DNA of 64,000 nucleotides from Marchantia polymorpha subsp. ruderalis (taxonomy: Eukaryota > Streptophyta > Marchantiopsida > Marchantiales > Marchantiaceae). Of the stretch, positions 9,788-21,859 are shown one piece after another; positions within the stretch are counted from its first letter, which is position 1; the number at the start of each line of letters is the position of its first letter. The DNA is taken from contig AP031352.1 in NCBI GenBank assembly GCA_037833965.1, positions 27,840,501-27,904,500 of the forward strand, in the 5' to 3' direction. Position numbers and translations under genes: made by a program. The notes beneath the pieces are model-generated. The model made no database searches and was not told the DNA's origin. It saw only the letters and a program-made list of their open reading frames with translations.

Positions 9788-10754
9788 AAAAGAAGTTGTC
9801 GGCTTCTTATGTAATAACCCACTAAAGGCTAAAACTGCAATATAGTGGTAGAAAGGTCGAACCCACAGGGACAGAGGAACACACAGGGTACAAAGTGTCA
9901 CGTTTTAACAGACTATTGAGGAGTTTGAATTCTCAGGCGACTGTCACTCCCAGAAATACTGCAAGTGTCCACTCGGAGCGCACTCGGAGGTCGCACAGTG
10001 CAGCGTAACACACACACACACACACACCTGAAACTACAGAAACACAACCCAGAGATCCGTTAGGACCCCTACTTCAAGATTTCAGGGGGAAAGTCTCTCA
10101 CGAGCACACTCGGCAAAGCTGCGGGCAGTGACTTCCAACTCCGGCTTTTACAACGCTTCCACTAGCTTGCTGCTAGTGTAGGAAACCCGGTTTGGACTAC
10201 CTACTTCGGATCGAAGTCACTCAGACGCGGTGAACAACACTCTCAACTCACAAAACGCGCAGAGAACACAGGTCCGCACTGAAGGACTCACTGAGAAACA
10301 TTCCAGTAACACAACAACAGTCTATTGAAGAGTTTGAATTCTCAGGCACTTGTCATTCCCAGAAATACTACTGGGGTTACCCTCAAAGCACCTGCTGCAG
10401 CGTAACCTGAATTTACAACCAAGGCTTACACGAAGTAACAAAACTTCACTTTGGCATTCAGGGGAAAAATCCCAAAGGAGTACAATCAGAAAGAAACACT
10501 CGAAGGTGTAGGGGCGAAACTGTTCAAGTATCTAACTAGTCACTGGCTCTGAGCATCGGCAGTCACCCGCAGGTGCAGATCCGAACTACTCAAGTCTCTA
10601 ACCAATGTACTAGCTCTGAACATTCGGCCGAAGGCCTTCAGCTACAAAATGCGGAACGCTAAGTTGTAACTCCTCGTGCGTGGTGACAGAACTCAAGGAC
10701 ACAAACACGCAAAGGAAATGGGTTCCTGATCTGCACTTCTGATGGGAAAGAACC

Positions 10755-10784
10755 CCAGGCAAAACGCCTGGAACCATTTTATAC
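10755..10784 (-). promoter_or_regulatory. LTR core promoter of element A: TATA box plus hairpin
   Basis: On the minus strand TATAAAA (10777-10783) is followed by CCAGGC-GTTTT-GCCTGG (plus coordinates 10755-10771). Apart from a G for A after the TATA box it is the same as in element B. It is the presumed start of genomic RNA for the gag-pol of A. Confidence 0.65.
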
Positions 10785-10819
10785 CTTCTAAGTCCTACCT
10801 AGCACTACACTGCACTACG

Positions 10820-13800
10820 CTACACGCCTGCACGGAACCATGCTACACTACACTCCGCGGAACCTGTACTACGTCTCCTGCGCGGCCGACTGCCGCGCAC
10901 TAACTCCCTACCCTGCCAATCTTCCGCTCGACTGCGCAGTCCCAACCTCTGCAACGCCGCGGACACCTCCCCTTCGAGGGCGGACATGGTATCCTGTGCC
11001 TTCGACAGAAAGGCATCGAGCTTCTTCGCTACCTTCCGCCGACTCCTACTGTCGCCTGACAACAACCCGGCTGCGCGCAATTCAAACTCACGCAGTGTGA
11101 GTTTCTCCTGCGCCTTCACTTCCCAGTGGGCGTAGCCCTTGAGACAGTGGGCGACTCGCCTCGCCGTCTCCACCTTCGTGCGATCCGCCTCCTTCCTGCG
11201 ATCCTCTTCAATTATCACTAATTGCGATTCGGCTTCAGCACGTTGCGCTCTCAATTCGCCACACTCTGACTGTAACCTGCGGATTAACTCTTCATCCGCC
11301 TGCCGTGCGAGCTGACATTGTTCCAACAACCGCGTCTGTCGCACGAGCTCCTCTGACAAAATCCGATTCTGGGCCTGCTCAGAAATGAGTGCTTCCTTGA
11401 CCTTCACCTGCTCCTTGGTGAGCTCGCCCAGTTTCTCATCCTTCATCTTCTCGGAGTGCTTGTAGAATTTCTGATTAAGCTTGTACTGACCCCACAAGCA
11501 CGCATGCTTCTCCTTCAATTCCTTCAACTCCTGGTCCACTCTAGCTAATAGCTTGCTGGTGTGGACTTTAGTGCGAGTCCGCCTGCGCACTAACTCGATG
11601 TAAGATCCCGGCTGGAGTGGGTCGGCGTATTTATCGACCTTGCGATCCAAGTACCGCAGCAACGGAATCACCTGCTCAGAGAGCGCCGCCGCCGGCGCTC
11701 CAACAATTTCCTCCTCCTCCTCCTCGGTGTCTTCTGCTCCTGACATTTCTTCCGTGGAGCCTCCGTCGTCATCATCCGAGTGGAGAATTTCAGTCGCCAT
11801 TGATTGCGTCGGCGACTGCCCCGAGTGGGGCTGCACGTCGTCGACGTGTGCTGCCTGCGAAGGCACGGCTGCAGCCTCGCTGCTCGTCGCCAAAATGTCT
11901 AAGGCGGAAGGCGAATGTACCCGTGCGGCATCCCCGTCTCTCGCTTGTTGATTGTCTACCGCATCCTCTCTGCCGCCGTCGTCCGCCGCCGAAGGCGATC
12001 GAGCGGAAGGTGGCTGCGCGGGGTTTGATTGCGCATCGCGCATCGAGATTTCATCCCGCGGACAGTCACTCCGCTCCTCCGTCTGCTGCTCCCTTGATCG
12101 GTCCGTGGGGGCTGTGCCCGGCCCGTGCGCAGGCGCATTTGCCGGCGCCTTGTCCGCCGCAGGCGTAGCGCCGCGGACATCTATCGCTGAAGGCGACATG
12201 GCCGGGGGCCGCACGCCCGATGTTCCTTGGCCTATAGGCCCTACCGCCGAAGGCGCATCTATCGGCGGACTTCCCGCCGATGGTGCGGCCTCCGCACGCT
12301 CTCTGCTCGTATCTCCTCGGCTCGAAGGCCCTGGCGCCGAAGGCGCAAATTGCGGCGCGTGGTGCGCCGGAGGGTCTGGCCCCGAGGGCCGGTGTCTCGT
12401 AGGCGGTTCTTCCGCCGGCTCCTTCCCCTTCCTACGTTGGAACGGGGGTGATTCTTGCCTGTGCACAGGCGGCACGTGTGGAGGTGTCCTGTGCACAGGC
12501 GACCTGTGCACAGGTGAGCGCCTGTGCACAGGCGGACTGCTCCTTCCCACGCGTAAGCGTAGATCCACGTCCACTTGTGTTCGCCGGTCCGCGGAGGCTC
12601 GTCCGTCCGCGGAGGCTCGTCCGTGCGCAAACGGAACATCTGTCCGCATCGCACGTGGTAACTCCGGAGGCTCTTGGCCCGTAGGCGGCCTTTCTCCCGT
12701 CGAGGTTGCAGCGTGGCCCGTCGCTCCTGCGGTCGTCCGCGCTTCCTCATGCCTCTCTGGCGACGCACCTCCTATCTCCGTCGCAATTGTCGCCGTGTCC
12801 GCACTGTCAGCTGGTAACACCAGTCTGCGTGCCTTCTGCTTCGGCCGGCTGTATGGCTCGCACAGCGGCCGCGGTCGAATGGGAGCAGAGGGTTCTTGAT
12901 GCTGCTCCTCTTCAGACTCTTCCCTCCATCGCCGCTTCCGCGGCACTCGTGCTGCAGGAGTGTGTCTCCCTTCGTCCCTCCGTCTTGATGGGGTAGAAGT
13001 CGGTGACTCCTCTGCATCAGTGTCGACCTCGTTCTCCCGCACATACTTCCCGGGATGGTCGATGGACAATGGCAGAAAATGTTCAAGCTCCGCCGCTGTC
13101 AAACAATTCCGCTGTCGATAAAAATTGATGAGGAAAGGAGAAAGATGGTTTAGAGTTCCCCCCTTCTCCTCAAACGCGTGCTGTCGCATCACCCTGTGCA
13201 GGATGCTCGCCCAGTGAATTGGAGTTCCCTCGATGACGCACTCCACAAAAGAGACCTGCCACAATGTGATGTAGCAGGCGCGGTGCGGCTGCAGTAACTG
13301 CATCAGCGCCGCGGACAAAGTCCGGCGAAATCGATCCTTGTAATCACGGGTCCTGTACCCATTCTTGGTAGACCTCCCGGTCTTGAACAGCTCCACAAAT
13401 TGCGCCTCTTCTTGCTTGGTCACCTTGATGCTCTCACTGTCGAAAAGGAGATGCCCTGGCATGCCAGCACATCTTCCCAACGCCTGTGCCCAATCTTGGA
13501 CTGTCCACCGGTCAACATGCGGACGCAATCCGCGCGAGGGTGGTCCCTGTGGCTCTAGCCACTCGCGCACCATATTCGCACAGATGTAATTCCATCCCCA
13601 TAGCAAGAAATCGAGCTTTCTTGCTATTAAGCGCTCCTCAAAAGCGCGCAGCCCGTTCTGCGGTAGGCGAAGTGGCACCATCCGCAATCTGCTCGGTCTC
13701 GTCATTGCGTTCCTGGGGTTCGCTCGCCCGCTCATTCTACTTCCGCACTGCCCGCGCTTCTTTCTCTCTCGGCAAACTCTAATCGCCCTCAATTCCAAAT

Positions 13801-13957
13801 CACGCGCACTCACTTCTCCCTCAATCAACAAGAAATCTCCTGTGCGACGACGTCGAGAATGTTCCGCAGCCAGCAGATGGATGCGCGCAGCGCGCACAAG
13901 AGATTGGAATCGCGAATTCAAGAATGGGACGTTCTCCGCCGCCCGGTCGAAGGTCAT
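10820..13957 (-). CDS. LTR-borne ORF of element A, 1045 codons, unknown function
   Basis: The same protein as at 1007-4144, with roughly 37 scattered substitutions, mostly in the disordered middle; the N-terminal conserved domain and C-terminal coiled coil are almost unchanged. Same length, no stop and no frameshift. The conserved alternative start is the in-frame ATG at 13705. Two copies with intact frames suggest recent spread or selection on the protein. Large antisense ORFs over it (for example 11952-12899, plus) are GC-driven shadows. Confidence 0.8.
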   Translation of the reverse strand: MTFDRAAENVPFLNSRFQSLVRAARIHLLAAEHSRRRRTGDFLLIEGEVSARDLELRAIRVCRERKKRGQCGSRMSGRANPRNAMTRPSRLRMVPLRLPQNGLRAFEERLIARKLDFLLWGWNYICANMVREWLEPQGPPSRGLRPHVDRWTVQDWAQALGRCAGMPGHLLFDSESIKVTKQEEAQFVELFKTGRSTKNGYRTRDYKDRFRRTLSAALMQLLQPHRACYITLWQVSFVECVIEGTPIHWASILHRVMRQHAFEEKGGTLNHLSPFLINFYRQRNCLTAAELEHFLPLSIDHPGKYVRENEVDTDAEESPTSTPSRRRDEGRHTPAARVPRKRRWREESEEEQHQEPSAPIRPRPLCEPYSRPKQKARRLVLPADSADTATIATEIGGASPERHEEARTTAGATGHAATSTGERPPTGQEPPELPRAMRTDVPFAHGRASADGRASADRRTQVDVDLRLRVGRSSPPVHRRSPVHRSPVHRTPPHVPPVHRQESPPFQRRKGKEPAEEPPTRHRPSGPDPPAHHAPQFAPSAPGPSSRGDTSRERAEAAPSAGSPPIDAPSAVGPIGQGTSGVRPPAMSPSAIDVRGATPAADKAPANAPAHGPGTAPTDRSREQQTEERSDCPRDEISMRDAQSNPAQPPSARSPSAADDGGREDAVDNQQARDGDAARVHSPSALDILATSSEAAAVPSQAAHVDDVQPHSGQSPTQSMATEILHSDDDDGGSTEEMSGAEDTEEEEEEIVGAPAAALSEQVIPLLRYLDRKVDKYADPLQPGSYIELVRRRTRTKVHTSKLLARVDQELKELKEKHACLWGQYKLNQKFYKHSEKMKDEKLGELTKEQVKVKEALISEQAQNRILSEELVRQTRLLEQCQLARQADEELIRRLQSECGELRAQRAEAESQLVIIEEDRRKEADRTKVETARRVAHCLKGYAHWEVKAQEKLTLREFELRAAGLLSGDSRSRRKVAKKLDAFLSKAQDTMSALEGEVSAALQRLGLRSRAEDWQGRELVRGSRPRRRRSTGSAECSVAWFRAGV

Positions 13958-15200
13958 GGTCGGCTCTTGGTCGTGAAGAACGTCTCACTTGATGGCCGCG
14001 CCGGCTGTACGCTGGAACGGTCTTCGCTTTCACGCGCGGCTTCACGCTCCGCCGTCGTCGATTAAACTCTCACGCTCGAATTGGCGGATTTGAACTCCGC
14101 GAGCGTGTCACCCTGCGGACATGGGGGCGTAACGCCGAAGGCGAGTTTTCCGCCTTGCGCGGTACACTTGTTCGTACCGCCCCTCGGCCAATCCCCCTCT
14201 GCCTTGACGCGTGTGTCCGCATGTCGGACAAAAGTTCAACTCCCGCCTGTGCGCAGGCAGGAGCCTCGGCGGATTCTCCGCCGGCACGGAACTTCATCCT
14301 CCTGTGCACAGGCGTTCGCCTGTGCGCAGGCGAATTCCGTGCGCTACGTCGCGCTGGCGCGGAAGGCGTTGACCGTGGTCAGCCGTCTCCGTCCAGTCTG
14401 TCCGTTCCTTGTCTCTTCGTCGGCGCTTCCGCCGCCGCAACTCCGTCCGTCCAAGAGCGCATCCACCCTTCCCGTCCGCATGGTCCGTACCGATTTGATT
14501 ACTCTGGCGGCTCTTCCGTCGTACGCGGCGCCGCGCTGGCGCGGAAGGCGCCGTACACTTCTACCTCACAAGGCGCATTTCTAGGGCCCAAGGCGGATTT
14601 TCCGCCGACGCCGAAGCGCCTGTGCACAGGCGAGCGCCTGTGCGTAGGCGGACTTCGCGCCTCCCCTAACCCTACTTCGCCTGTGCACAGGCGAACGCCT
14701 TCGTCCGCGCATAGGACAAAACTTGATTCCCCCTTCCGCGTAGGCGGAATTCGCGCCGGTGGCGAACTCTTTCCGCCGTAGGCGACCGCCTCCGTTTCTT
14801 CCAATAGCGATAACTCCCTAAGTCCTCATCCGTTCCAAGCGTTCTTGGGCTCGTTGGAATCAGTGCGTCGAGCTCTTTCCACCGGGACCCTAACTCGGTC
14901 AAGGCGCCCGAGGGTTGACCTAATTACGGGGGGTTTCCCTACAGCCGCGGACGCAACCTCCGAAGGCGGGTTCTGCGCCTTGCGCCGTAGAGATCCTAAC
15001 TGCAGAGCTCGCAGGGAGGGTGGTGCCTGTCCTTACTGCTGCACCCCAAATCCCAGATTCTACAAGATCTCTCGAGAATCCCCGCGATCTTCCGGATTCA
15101 CTCTGTTTTGATGTACCGAAGGCTATTTACAATGCTGCCAGGGTACAGTTTTCCAAAAATGTTTTAATTTCCTCAAAATTGCCAAAAGTGGGGTACCACA

Positions 15201-17852
15201 TTAAGATTCTTTTTATTAATTTTAATCTATTTTTGATTATTGCTATAAGAATCCTTATAATGATGCTTGAGAGTGAATTTTTCACACAAAGAAATAAGAA
15301 TATTGTTGTCTTGAACTTTAGTTGTTTCAATAATGCTAGAGCAATTGTGTTTTATGATAAATTTTAGTTTTTTTTGAAAAATTATTAATCATGTCAAGAA
15401 ATTAAAAATTTATCTTTGAATTTATTTTCAGTGTTCATTAACTCGTGTCTTAGGCTTTTGCAACAAATATTGAAAAAAAACTTACCTCATATAAACTGTC
15501 ATTTGTTGCAAAATTTGGAAAAAAAGTCAGTAATTGTTAAACTTTTAGCCCTTTCCAAATAGCTGAAAAAATTGATGCATATCAAATTGACTTGCAAATC
15601 ACAATCGAATGGAGTTGACTTCATGTTACAAGAAATTTTGTCGTTTCTCATCTTGAAGAATTGTGAGACAAGAAATAAGGATGGAGGTTAGGTTTGCATG
15701 ACTCCTTTTGTTAGTATTAAACACTTTGGTCATCACAACCATGATACCTCAAGCAAGGAAAATGCACAACCATCATTATTTTATTTATGCACTTGGATTA
15801 AGTTCATTTTTCATGTTTGTGAGTCTAGTGGGTATCTACTTTTATTGCAAAAAAATTTACATATTTTTTACTTGGTTTTTGGTTGGCATCTGATTCTTGC
15901 AATGTTGTTCTAGATGTTGTTTATATTCTTCTTTCTTTGAGACTCTAGTATATCGGATTTGGAGGGCTGCTTCACGATCAGAAGTCTTAGTCTTGCATGT
16001 TGCTTCTGGACTAAGTTCTGAGTTACTTTGAATATCTTTTCTTGGTTAGCTACCTTGTTCAACTTTCCTTTTTGAGATTTATATAGATATATCTCTTTAA
16101 GACTCAAATGCTGCTTTATCTTTTGTTAGCTTTTTACATCCTTGATCTACCTCTTGGAACTTCTATATGTAATATTGCACTTGCTTTTCTAACTTTATAA
16201 TGTCTTCATAGCATTACTCCTTAGCTTAGAGCTTTATTCTTTATCTTCAAGTCTTGCATCAAAAACTCATAGGCTTCCACAGTTTCAAAATTACATATTC
16301 TTCCTTTAAACGTAAAGCTCACTTCATTATCTGTCCAATGAGTTCTCTTCACCTCCACGATGCTGCTTAACTTCCACAATCATTTGAATTGTTGTAATTT
16401 TTATCAAGTGGATATGTTACAACATGACTGTGTGTGCCCTACATGTTATTGAGATATTATGTATATGATTTCAAAGAAACAAATCATTATTTTGAACTTG
16501 GTGATTTTCAATTTGAGAGGTAAAAATTTTTGATTTGATAAGTTTTTATATTTGTGTATCTGATGTCAGTGCAATGGCAACTATAAAGTTAACTAAGATT
16601 AAGAGAGAGAGATCAACATGTTTTGTTTTATCAGCATTGATTATATATGACAACTTTGACATTTTTATGAAAGAATGTGCTAGAATTTTCTATCAGAATA
16701 TTTAAATAATCTTAGATTTCTCACACACATATCGCTACTAATTCTATTCAATGCAATGAAATATTCAAAATATGGTTATAGTCCAAGCATGTCTTAATAC
16801 TCAATATAGTACATTAAGCAAGTTATGCAACATTGTAGTATTTGTAGAGCGTTTCACTAAGGTATATTGATTTTGTTACTTAGAAGAAGCTATAATTCTT
16901 AATGTGAAAGTCAGAAGCCTAGCTTATGATAGATCATTTTAGTTTATCCTTGTATTGTATCCTTGATGTGAATTTTTGAGACAATTTTTATCAAATTGGA
17001 CATTAATTTGAGGATTTTAATTTAGTTCATGGTAGGTATCATATGATTGACTTAGAAGTGTTCAATCTTTGTGTGGAATTTTTTTTTCAATTGGACCCAT
17101 GTGAATTTTTAAATTCCAATCATTTTGAAAAAAAATGGAATTAGTGATTGTAAAAAGTTTAAGGTTTTTACTCAATTCTATATTCCAGTAAATTGATAAT
17201 TGTAGATCAAGTAAACTGAGGATCATCAAATTTTTTTGGCATTATGAACTTAATATTTTATTTTTCTTAAGAAATATGAATTCTTGTTATTTTGATATGG
17301 TTGTAGTTTAATTTTCTATATTTTGATATCTGATATAATTAAACATAAGATTTGAGTGAATTTTTGTTTCAATTTCTTTGATTAATTTAAAGTTAAAAAG
17401 ATTATCTTGTAAAAATAGTAAAAGTATGATTTAACTCAAGCTAAAGCCTCTGTACCTTTGGTAGAGTGTTTCATTGCCCCTCAAAATCCAAAAACACTTA
17501 ATTTGAGTTTTTAACTCAAAACTCATAAGTTCAAAATTTCAAAACTTATCTTCTTATGCAATACACAATCTTTTATTGAAAAGTTAAATATTTCAATAGC
17601 AAAAGACAATGTCAATCTGAGTAGATTTTAGCTGTATATAAGTTTTTTCCTATGTTTTATTGATATGAATTATACTCTATTATGAAATTTATCTTATTAT
17701 AAAAAATTTAGTATATTTGGAATCTAAAAGACTTGACAGCTTTACAAAAAACTATCACATTGGAGTGTGAAATTTATCAAAACTTATTTTATCTTGGTAC
17801 AAACCAAGAAGAATGATTTTTACATATGCAAAGGTTCAATTTAATTGTACTA
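15201..17852. other. AT-rich intergenic DNA, no gene recognised
   Basis: About 2.65 kb of strongly AT-rich sequence right of element A. Reading frames are short, below 120 codons, and show no recognisable domain. Some stretches (about 15690-16350) may be remains of old transposons, but I could not place them. No target-site duplication can be checked because the other end of A is outside the window. Confidence 0.5.
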
Positions 17853-18100
17853 AACGTTGAGGTCAATTCCGGTTTAATGGTAAAATCAAGTTCTAGCTAT
17901 CTATAGCTAGGTTTATCGCTGGTATTAGACATATATATACCCCAAGGCTTCTACTCTATATTAGTTGTATTCAGTTGTCAATAAACTCTCACACGTGTTT
18001 CAACCGTGGACGTAACCATTGAGCATGAACCACGTTATACGAGTGTTTCTTGTTTTTGTGATTGGCTTGAATGTTTTCTTGGTTTTATATTTATGATTGG
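17853..18100 (+). repeat. Ty1/copia LTR, first copy (5' side)
   Basis: It shares with 20547-20750 and 21212-21455 the run GTTGAGGT..AATTCCG, the segment CTATAGCTAGGTTT, an ATATATATA TATA-like box, CAAGGCTTCTACTCT and TTGTCAATAAACTCTC. It is followed at about 18095-18115 by a degenerate initiator-Met-type PBS (GGTTCTAGAGCAGG). About 80-85% similar to the other copies by eye. Confidence 0.7.
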
Positions 18101-20546
18101 GTTCTAGAGCAGGCTTACAATTCAGAGTTTGATCCAAGTTTTAGTTAGGTGTTTTTTCACTTACACGTAGAGTGAATTTTTTGTTTTACTTTTTTGAAAG
18201 TTTGTTAACAGTAGTCTTCAATTTTCAACTGAATTTTGTCGACAGTTTGTGTAGTCTCAGAGTCTTGAGTTTTAAGAATTCTTCAGTTTTTCAATTTTCC
18301 AAATTTTTTTGTCAATTTTTTGTAGTTTTTAGAGTCTTGAGTTTTCAGAACTTTGTGGACAGATTTGCAGTATCATAAGAAGTCTTTGGTTTTTTTAACA
18401 AACAGTAAATTTTTCTTAAGATTGCTCGATTGACAGTTCTTAGTTTGTGCTTGATTAACCAAGAAATTTGACATTGTTGTGGCTGATAAACTGACTGAAT
18501 TGACAGAGTGCTCTAAGGTTCAGTACTGCAGTAGTAGGGGTGGATAGAGGAGGAGTTGTTTGGACTGGTGCTGGGCGATTGGACTGGGAGGGGCGGACGA
18601 GAAACAGAATCCGAGAGCAGAAGGCCACCTTGCAATTTCCGGGCTAACTCTCATTATGTTTACCTCATATGACTTTACAGTAGCTCATCATGGTTCTACA
18701 TGACAAGGATTGCTTATCATGCTCATAGCCCAAACACCATCTCACATAATCACTCAATGTATCACTCCAGTTCACACACACATATTTCAAAGCTAGGTGG
18801 GCGGCTAAAGATTTTGCACAAGAAAATGATGTGGACTACAACAAAGTTTTTTCACTTGTAACAAAGTATGCTACAATTTGTCTTTATGTGCACTGACCAC
18901 AATATTTGATCTTGTTATGGATCAGATGGATGTGGTTATAACCTTTTCCTATGAATATTTAGAGTAGGAGATCTACATGAGACAACCCATTGGTTTTGTG
19001 GTCAAAGGCAAAAAAAGATTAGTTTGTAGATTGTTGAAATTATTGTATGGAGTGAAGCAAACTCATATGCAATGAAACACGCAATTATATGAGCAAGACA
19101 CAAGGTTTTTTTACCGTGCGTGTATGATCCTTGCGTCTACATGAAGAAGACAAATGATGTTCAATTTCATCAGTCTAGTACTCTACGATGACAACATGCT
19201 CTTCTTACCAAAAACCAATCTTATGTTGATGAGTGCAAGAATTCATTGAAGTTTGCATTTAAGATGAACAATATGAGAGAGTCGAAGAAAATATTAGACA
19301 TAGAGATTCATGGGGATCTTGAACAGAAAAGACTATGGTTGAGTCACTGCAAGAATGTTTGTCTTATAATTGTCAAGTTAAACATGGTAGATTTCAAAGG
19401 ATTATGAACACCTTTGGCAGCATATTTCAAACTCTTTGCACCTCGGTAGTATATCGAGGTAGTACATCAATATACTACCGATGTTGTGAAAAAAGAAAGA
19501 ATATCATGTGTTTCCTATGAACAAGCTGTATGCATCTCCATGTATTTGATGATGAACACTAGGCTAGATTTTGGCTTTTCAATGGACAAGATGAGCATAT
19601 ACATGTCAAAGCCAAGGAAAGTTCACTAGCAAATAGTAAAAAGCATTATGAGATATTTAAAGGGTACTTTGGATTATGGTTCACTGTTTAGTGATTTATT
19701 AGACAATGCCAAATTCTTGTTTGGTTAATACAAAGATTTGTTTATTTATGTTGATGTTAACTACAGACACAATTTAGATGAGAGAAGATCTACAACTAGG
19801 TTTGTGTTTACACTTGGTAGTGGAAGCATTAGTTGGATTTCTACCTTGTAGAAATGTGTACAACAGAAGCTGAGTAGGTGGCAGCTGCAGAAGCGGCAAA
19901 GGAAGCTATTTGATTGGATAGACTTATCATGGAAATGGAATTGAAGTAGGGTGTGAATAATCTTCATTGTGATAGTGAGAGTGTTTTACATTTGGTTGCA
20001 AATGAGGTTATGGATAGTAGAGTAAAGCACATTGACATCACTTTATCAGACAAGCAATGTCTGATAAAATGATTGACCTAGTCAAGATCAAAAATAAACT
20101 CAATCCTGTTGATGTTTTGACCAAAGTTATTCCTTTGAAGAGTTTCACGCGACACTGTGCTACCATGCAATTTGTGCATGGAGAGTGGATATAGAATTTC
20201 ATAGCATAGTAACTTTAATTATTTTTTATATATTTACTCTATCCTATGATGGCTACGGTTTAGTTCAGCTAACTCTTGTGTAAAGAGTTAGCTTGTATTA
20301 AGTTTCTTTCTAAAACTTCCCGCGGAGTAATTATATAAATTATGAGATCTTTGATAACTTCATGCTAGCAGGTTTACTAGTTATCTCTTTATGTTATTAC
20401 TTTATCTTGTTATGGTTACGATTTAGTTCCAATTAACTCTTGTGTAAAGAGTGGTCTTCTGTTAGATTTCTGTCTAGAATTTTCCGCTAAGTAATAAAAT
20501 AAGATCAAAGATTATTGTTTACTTAACACGAGTTAAATGGAGATTG
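18101..20546 (+). pseudogene. Decayed Ty1/copia pol (RT, RNase H remnants)
   Basis: No long frame remains, but copia motifs appear across frames: an RT segment like KDFAQENDVDYNKVFS near 18800-18860, KRLVCRLLKLLYGVKQ near 19012-19060, and the RNase H end DSRVKHIDI with the typical VDVLTK tail near 20010-20130. gag and integrase are missing or unreadable, so 18101-18780 may be a leader plus a deletion. The order LTR-RT-RNase H-LTR gives plus orientation. Many stops and indels show an old insertion. Confidence 0.75.
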
Positions 20547-21455
20547 TTGAGGTTAACTCCGATTAAGGAGTAAATTTAGGTTAAATTATCTATAGCTAGG
20601 TTTGTCCTTGATGTTGGGCATATATATATATAACTCCAAGGCTTCTACTCTGTATAAGTTGTATTCAGTTGTCAATAAACTCTCTCACTTGTTGGAGCCG
20701 TGGACTTGGTCCTTGAGGGTGAACCATTTTATAAAAGTGTCTCTTGTGTTCCGCACAAAGAATTCCGCACAAAAACAAAAAGTGGGTTACCACATACCAC
20801 ACCTTTAAAGAGTTTCAGGCGACACTGTGCTACCATGCAAGTTGTGCATGGGGAGTGGATATAGAATTTGAAAGCATAGTAACTTCAATTATCTTTTTAT
20901 ATGTTTACTCTATCCTGTGATGGCTACGGTTTAGTTCAGTTATCTCTTGTGTAAAGAGTTAGCTAGTATTAAGTTTCTTTCTAAAACTTCCCGCGGAGTA
21001 ATTATATAGAGTACAAGATCTCTGATACCTCTATACTCGCAGGTTTCCTAGTTATCTCTTTATGTTATTACTTTATCTTGTTATGGCTACGGTTTAGTTC
21101 TAGTTAATTCTTTTGTAAAGAAGTATCTTGTGTTAGATTTCTGTCTAGAACTTTCCGCTCAATGATAATATTATATTAAAGATTATTGTTTCCTTAACAC
21201 AAGTTAAGGGGAGATTGTTGAAGTTAATTCCGATTAAGGAGTAATTTCAGGTTAAATTATCTATAGCTAGGTTTGTCGTTGATGTTGGGCATATATATAC
21301 CCCAAAGGCTTCTACTCTGTATAAGTTGTATTCAGTTGTCAATAAACTCTTTAACTTGTTTCAGCCGTGGACTTGGTCCTTGAGGGTGAACCATTTTATA
21401 AGAGTGTCTCTTGTGTTTGTGCTTGGCTTGAATGTTTTCTTGGTTTTACGTTTAT
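20136..21455 (+). repeat. Tandem duplication of copia pol end, 3' non-coding and LTR
   Basis: The segment from AAGAGTTTCACGCGACACTGTG (20137) to the LTR at 20547-20750 is repeated from AAGAGTTTCAGGCGACACTGTG (about 20806) to the LTR at 21212-21455. The second LTR is preceded by a purine tract (AAGGGGAGA) like a polypurine tract. A short gypsy LTR end separates the two copies. Confidence 0.75.
20751..20794 (-). mobile_element. 44-bp stub of the giant gypsy LTR
   Basis: On the minus strand from 20794 the sequence begins TGTGGTAACCCACTTTTTG and runs to TGTGCGGAATT, identical to the first 34 bp of the LTR at 49768. It sits inside a copia LTR that is thereby truncated, just at the joint of the tandem duplication. 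It is a footprint of a gypsy insertion that was almost wholly deleted. Confidence 0.7.
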
Positions 21456-21859
21456 GATTTTAATCAAAATTGGTCATTTGATAAGCTCTAGATTTTTTTT
21501 AAATTCTTTATTAAATGACATAGGAACTCACAGAACATATTTATTTCTGCTTATGCTAGTCAACTAATAAAAAATTAAGGTATTTTGCATTCCATATATA
21601 AAGTTAGCAAAATGAAAGCAAAATCTTCTGCATGGCAACATCAATAATTTGAATTATGATGATTATTGTGACTAAAAAAAGTTTTGTAGTAGCAATTTTC
21701 TTTTCTTAATAAGGGCATGTTCGCGTTAATCTAGAATCATGAACACATAACAATGATCAAGCAACAGTTGACACCAAGATAAAACTTGGTTCACCACAAA
21801 GGGTTATGTTTTAGGGGAAATTGCGTGAGTGTACTACATATTCTATTTGGTAGTACACA

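Larger units (their letters stand above)
9810..15200 (-). mobile_element. 5' LTR of element A (5391 bp)
   Basis: On the minus strand it starts TGTGGTACCCCAC at 15200 and ends GTGGGTTATTACA at 9810, followed by the PBS. It contains the palindrome-rich 5' U3 (about 14070-14990), the 1045-codon ORF, the TATA/hairpin unit and R/U5 with an (AC)n tract at about 10009-10026. It pairs base by base with 1-5153 as a 5.15-kb inverted repeat of high identity. Five kilobases is large even for plant gypsy LTRs. Confidence 0.88.

Noticed and set aside
11952-12899. 315-codon plus-strand ORF and its mirror at 2065-3012
   Set aside because: Exactly antisense to the GC-rich middle of the LTR ORFs. It is present only because of base composition and palindromes; it has no conserved motif, and the sense frame is the one kept in the divergent C copy.
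15698-15913. Hydrophobic plus-strand ORFs (71 and 61 codons)
   Set aside because: AT-rich low-complexity translation, overlapping in two frames, no neighbours or motifs to support a gene.
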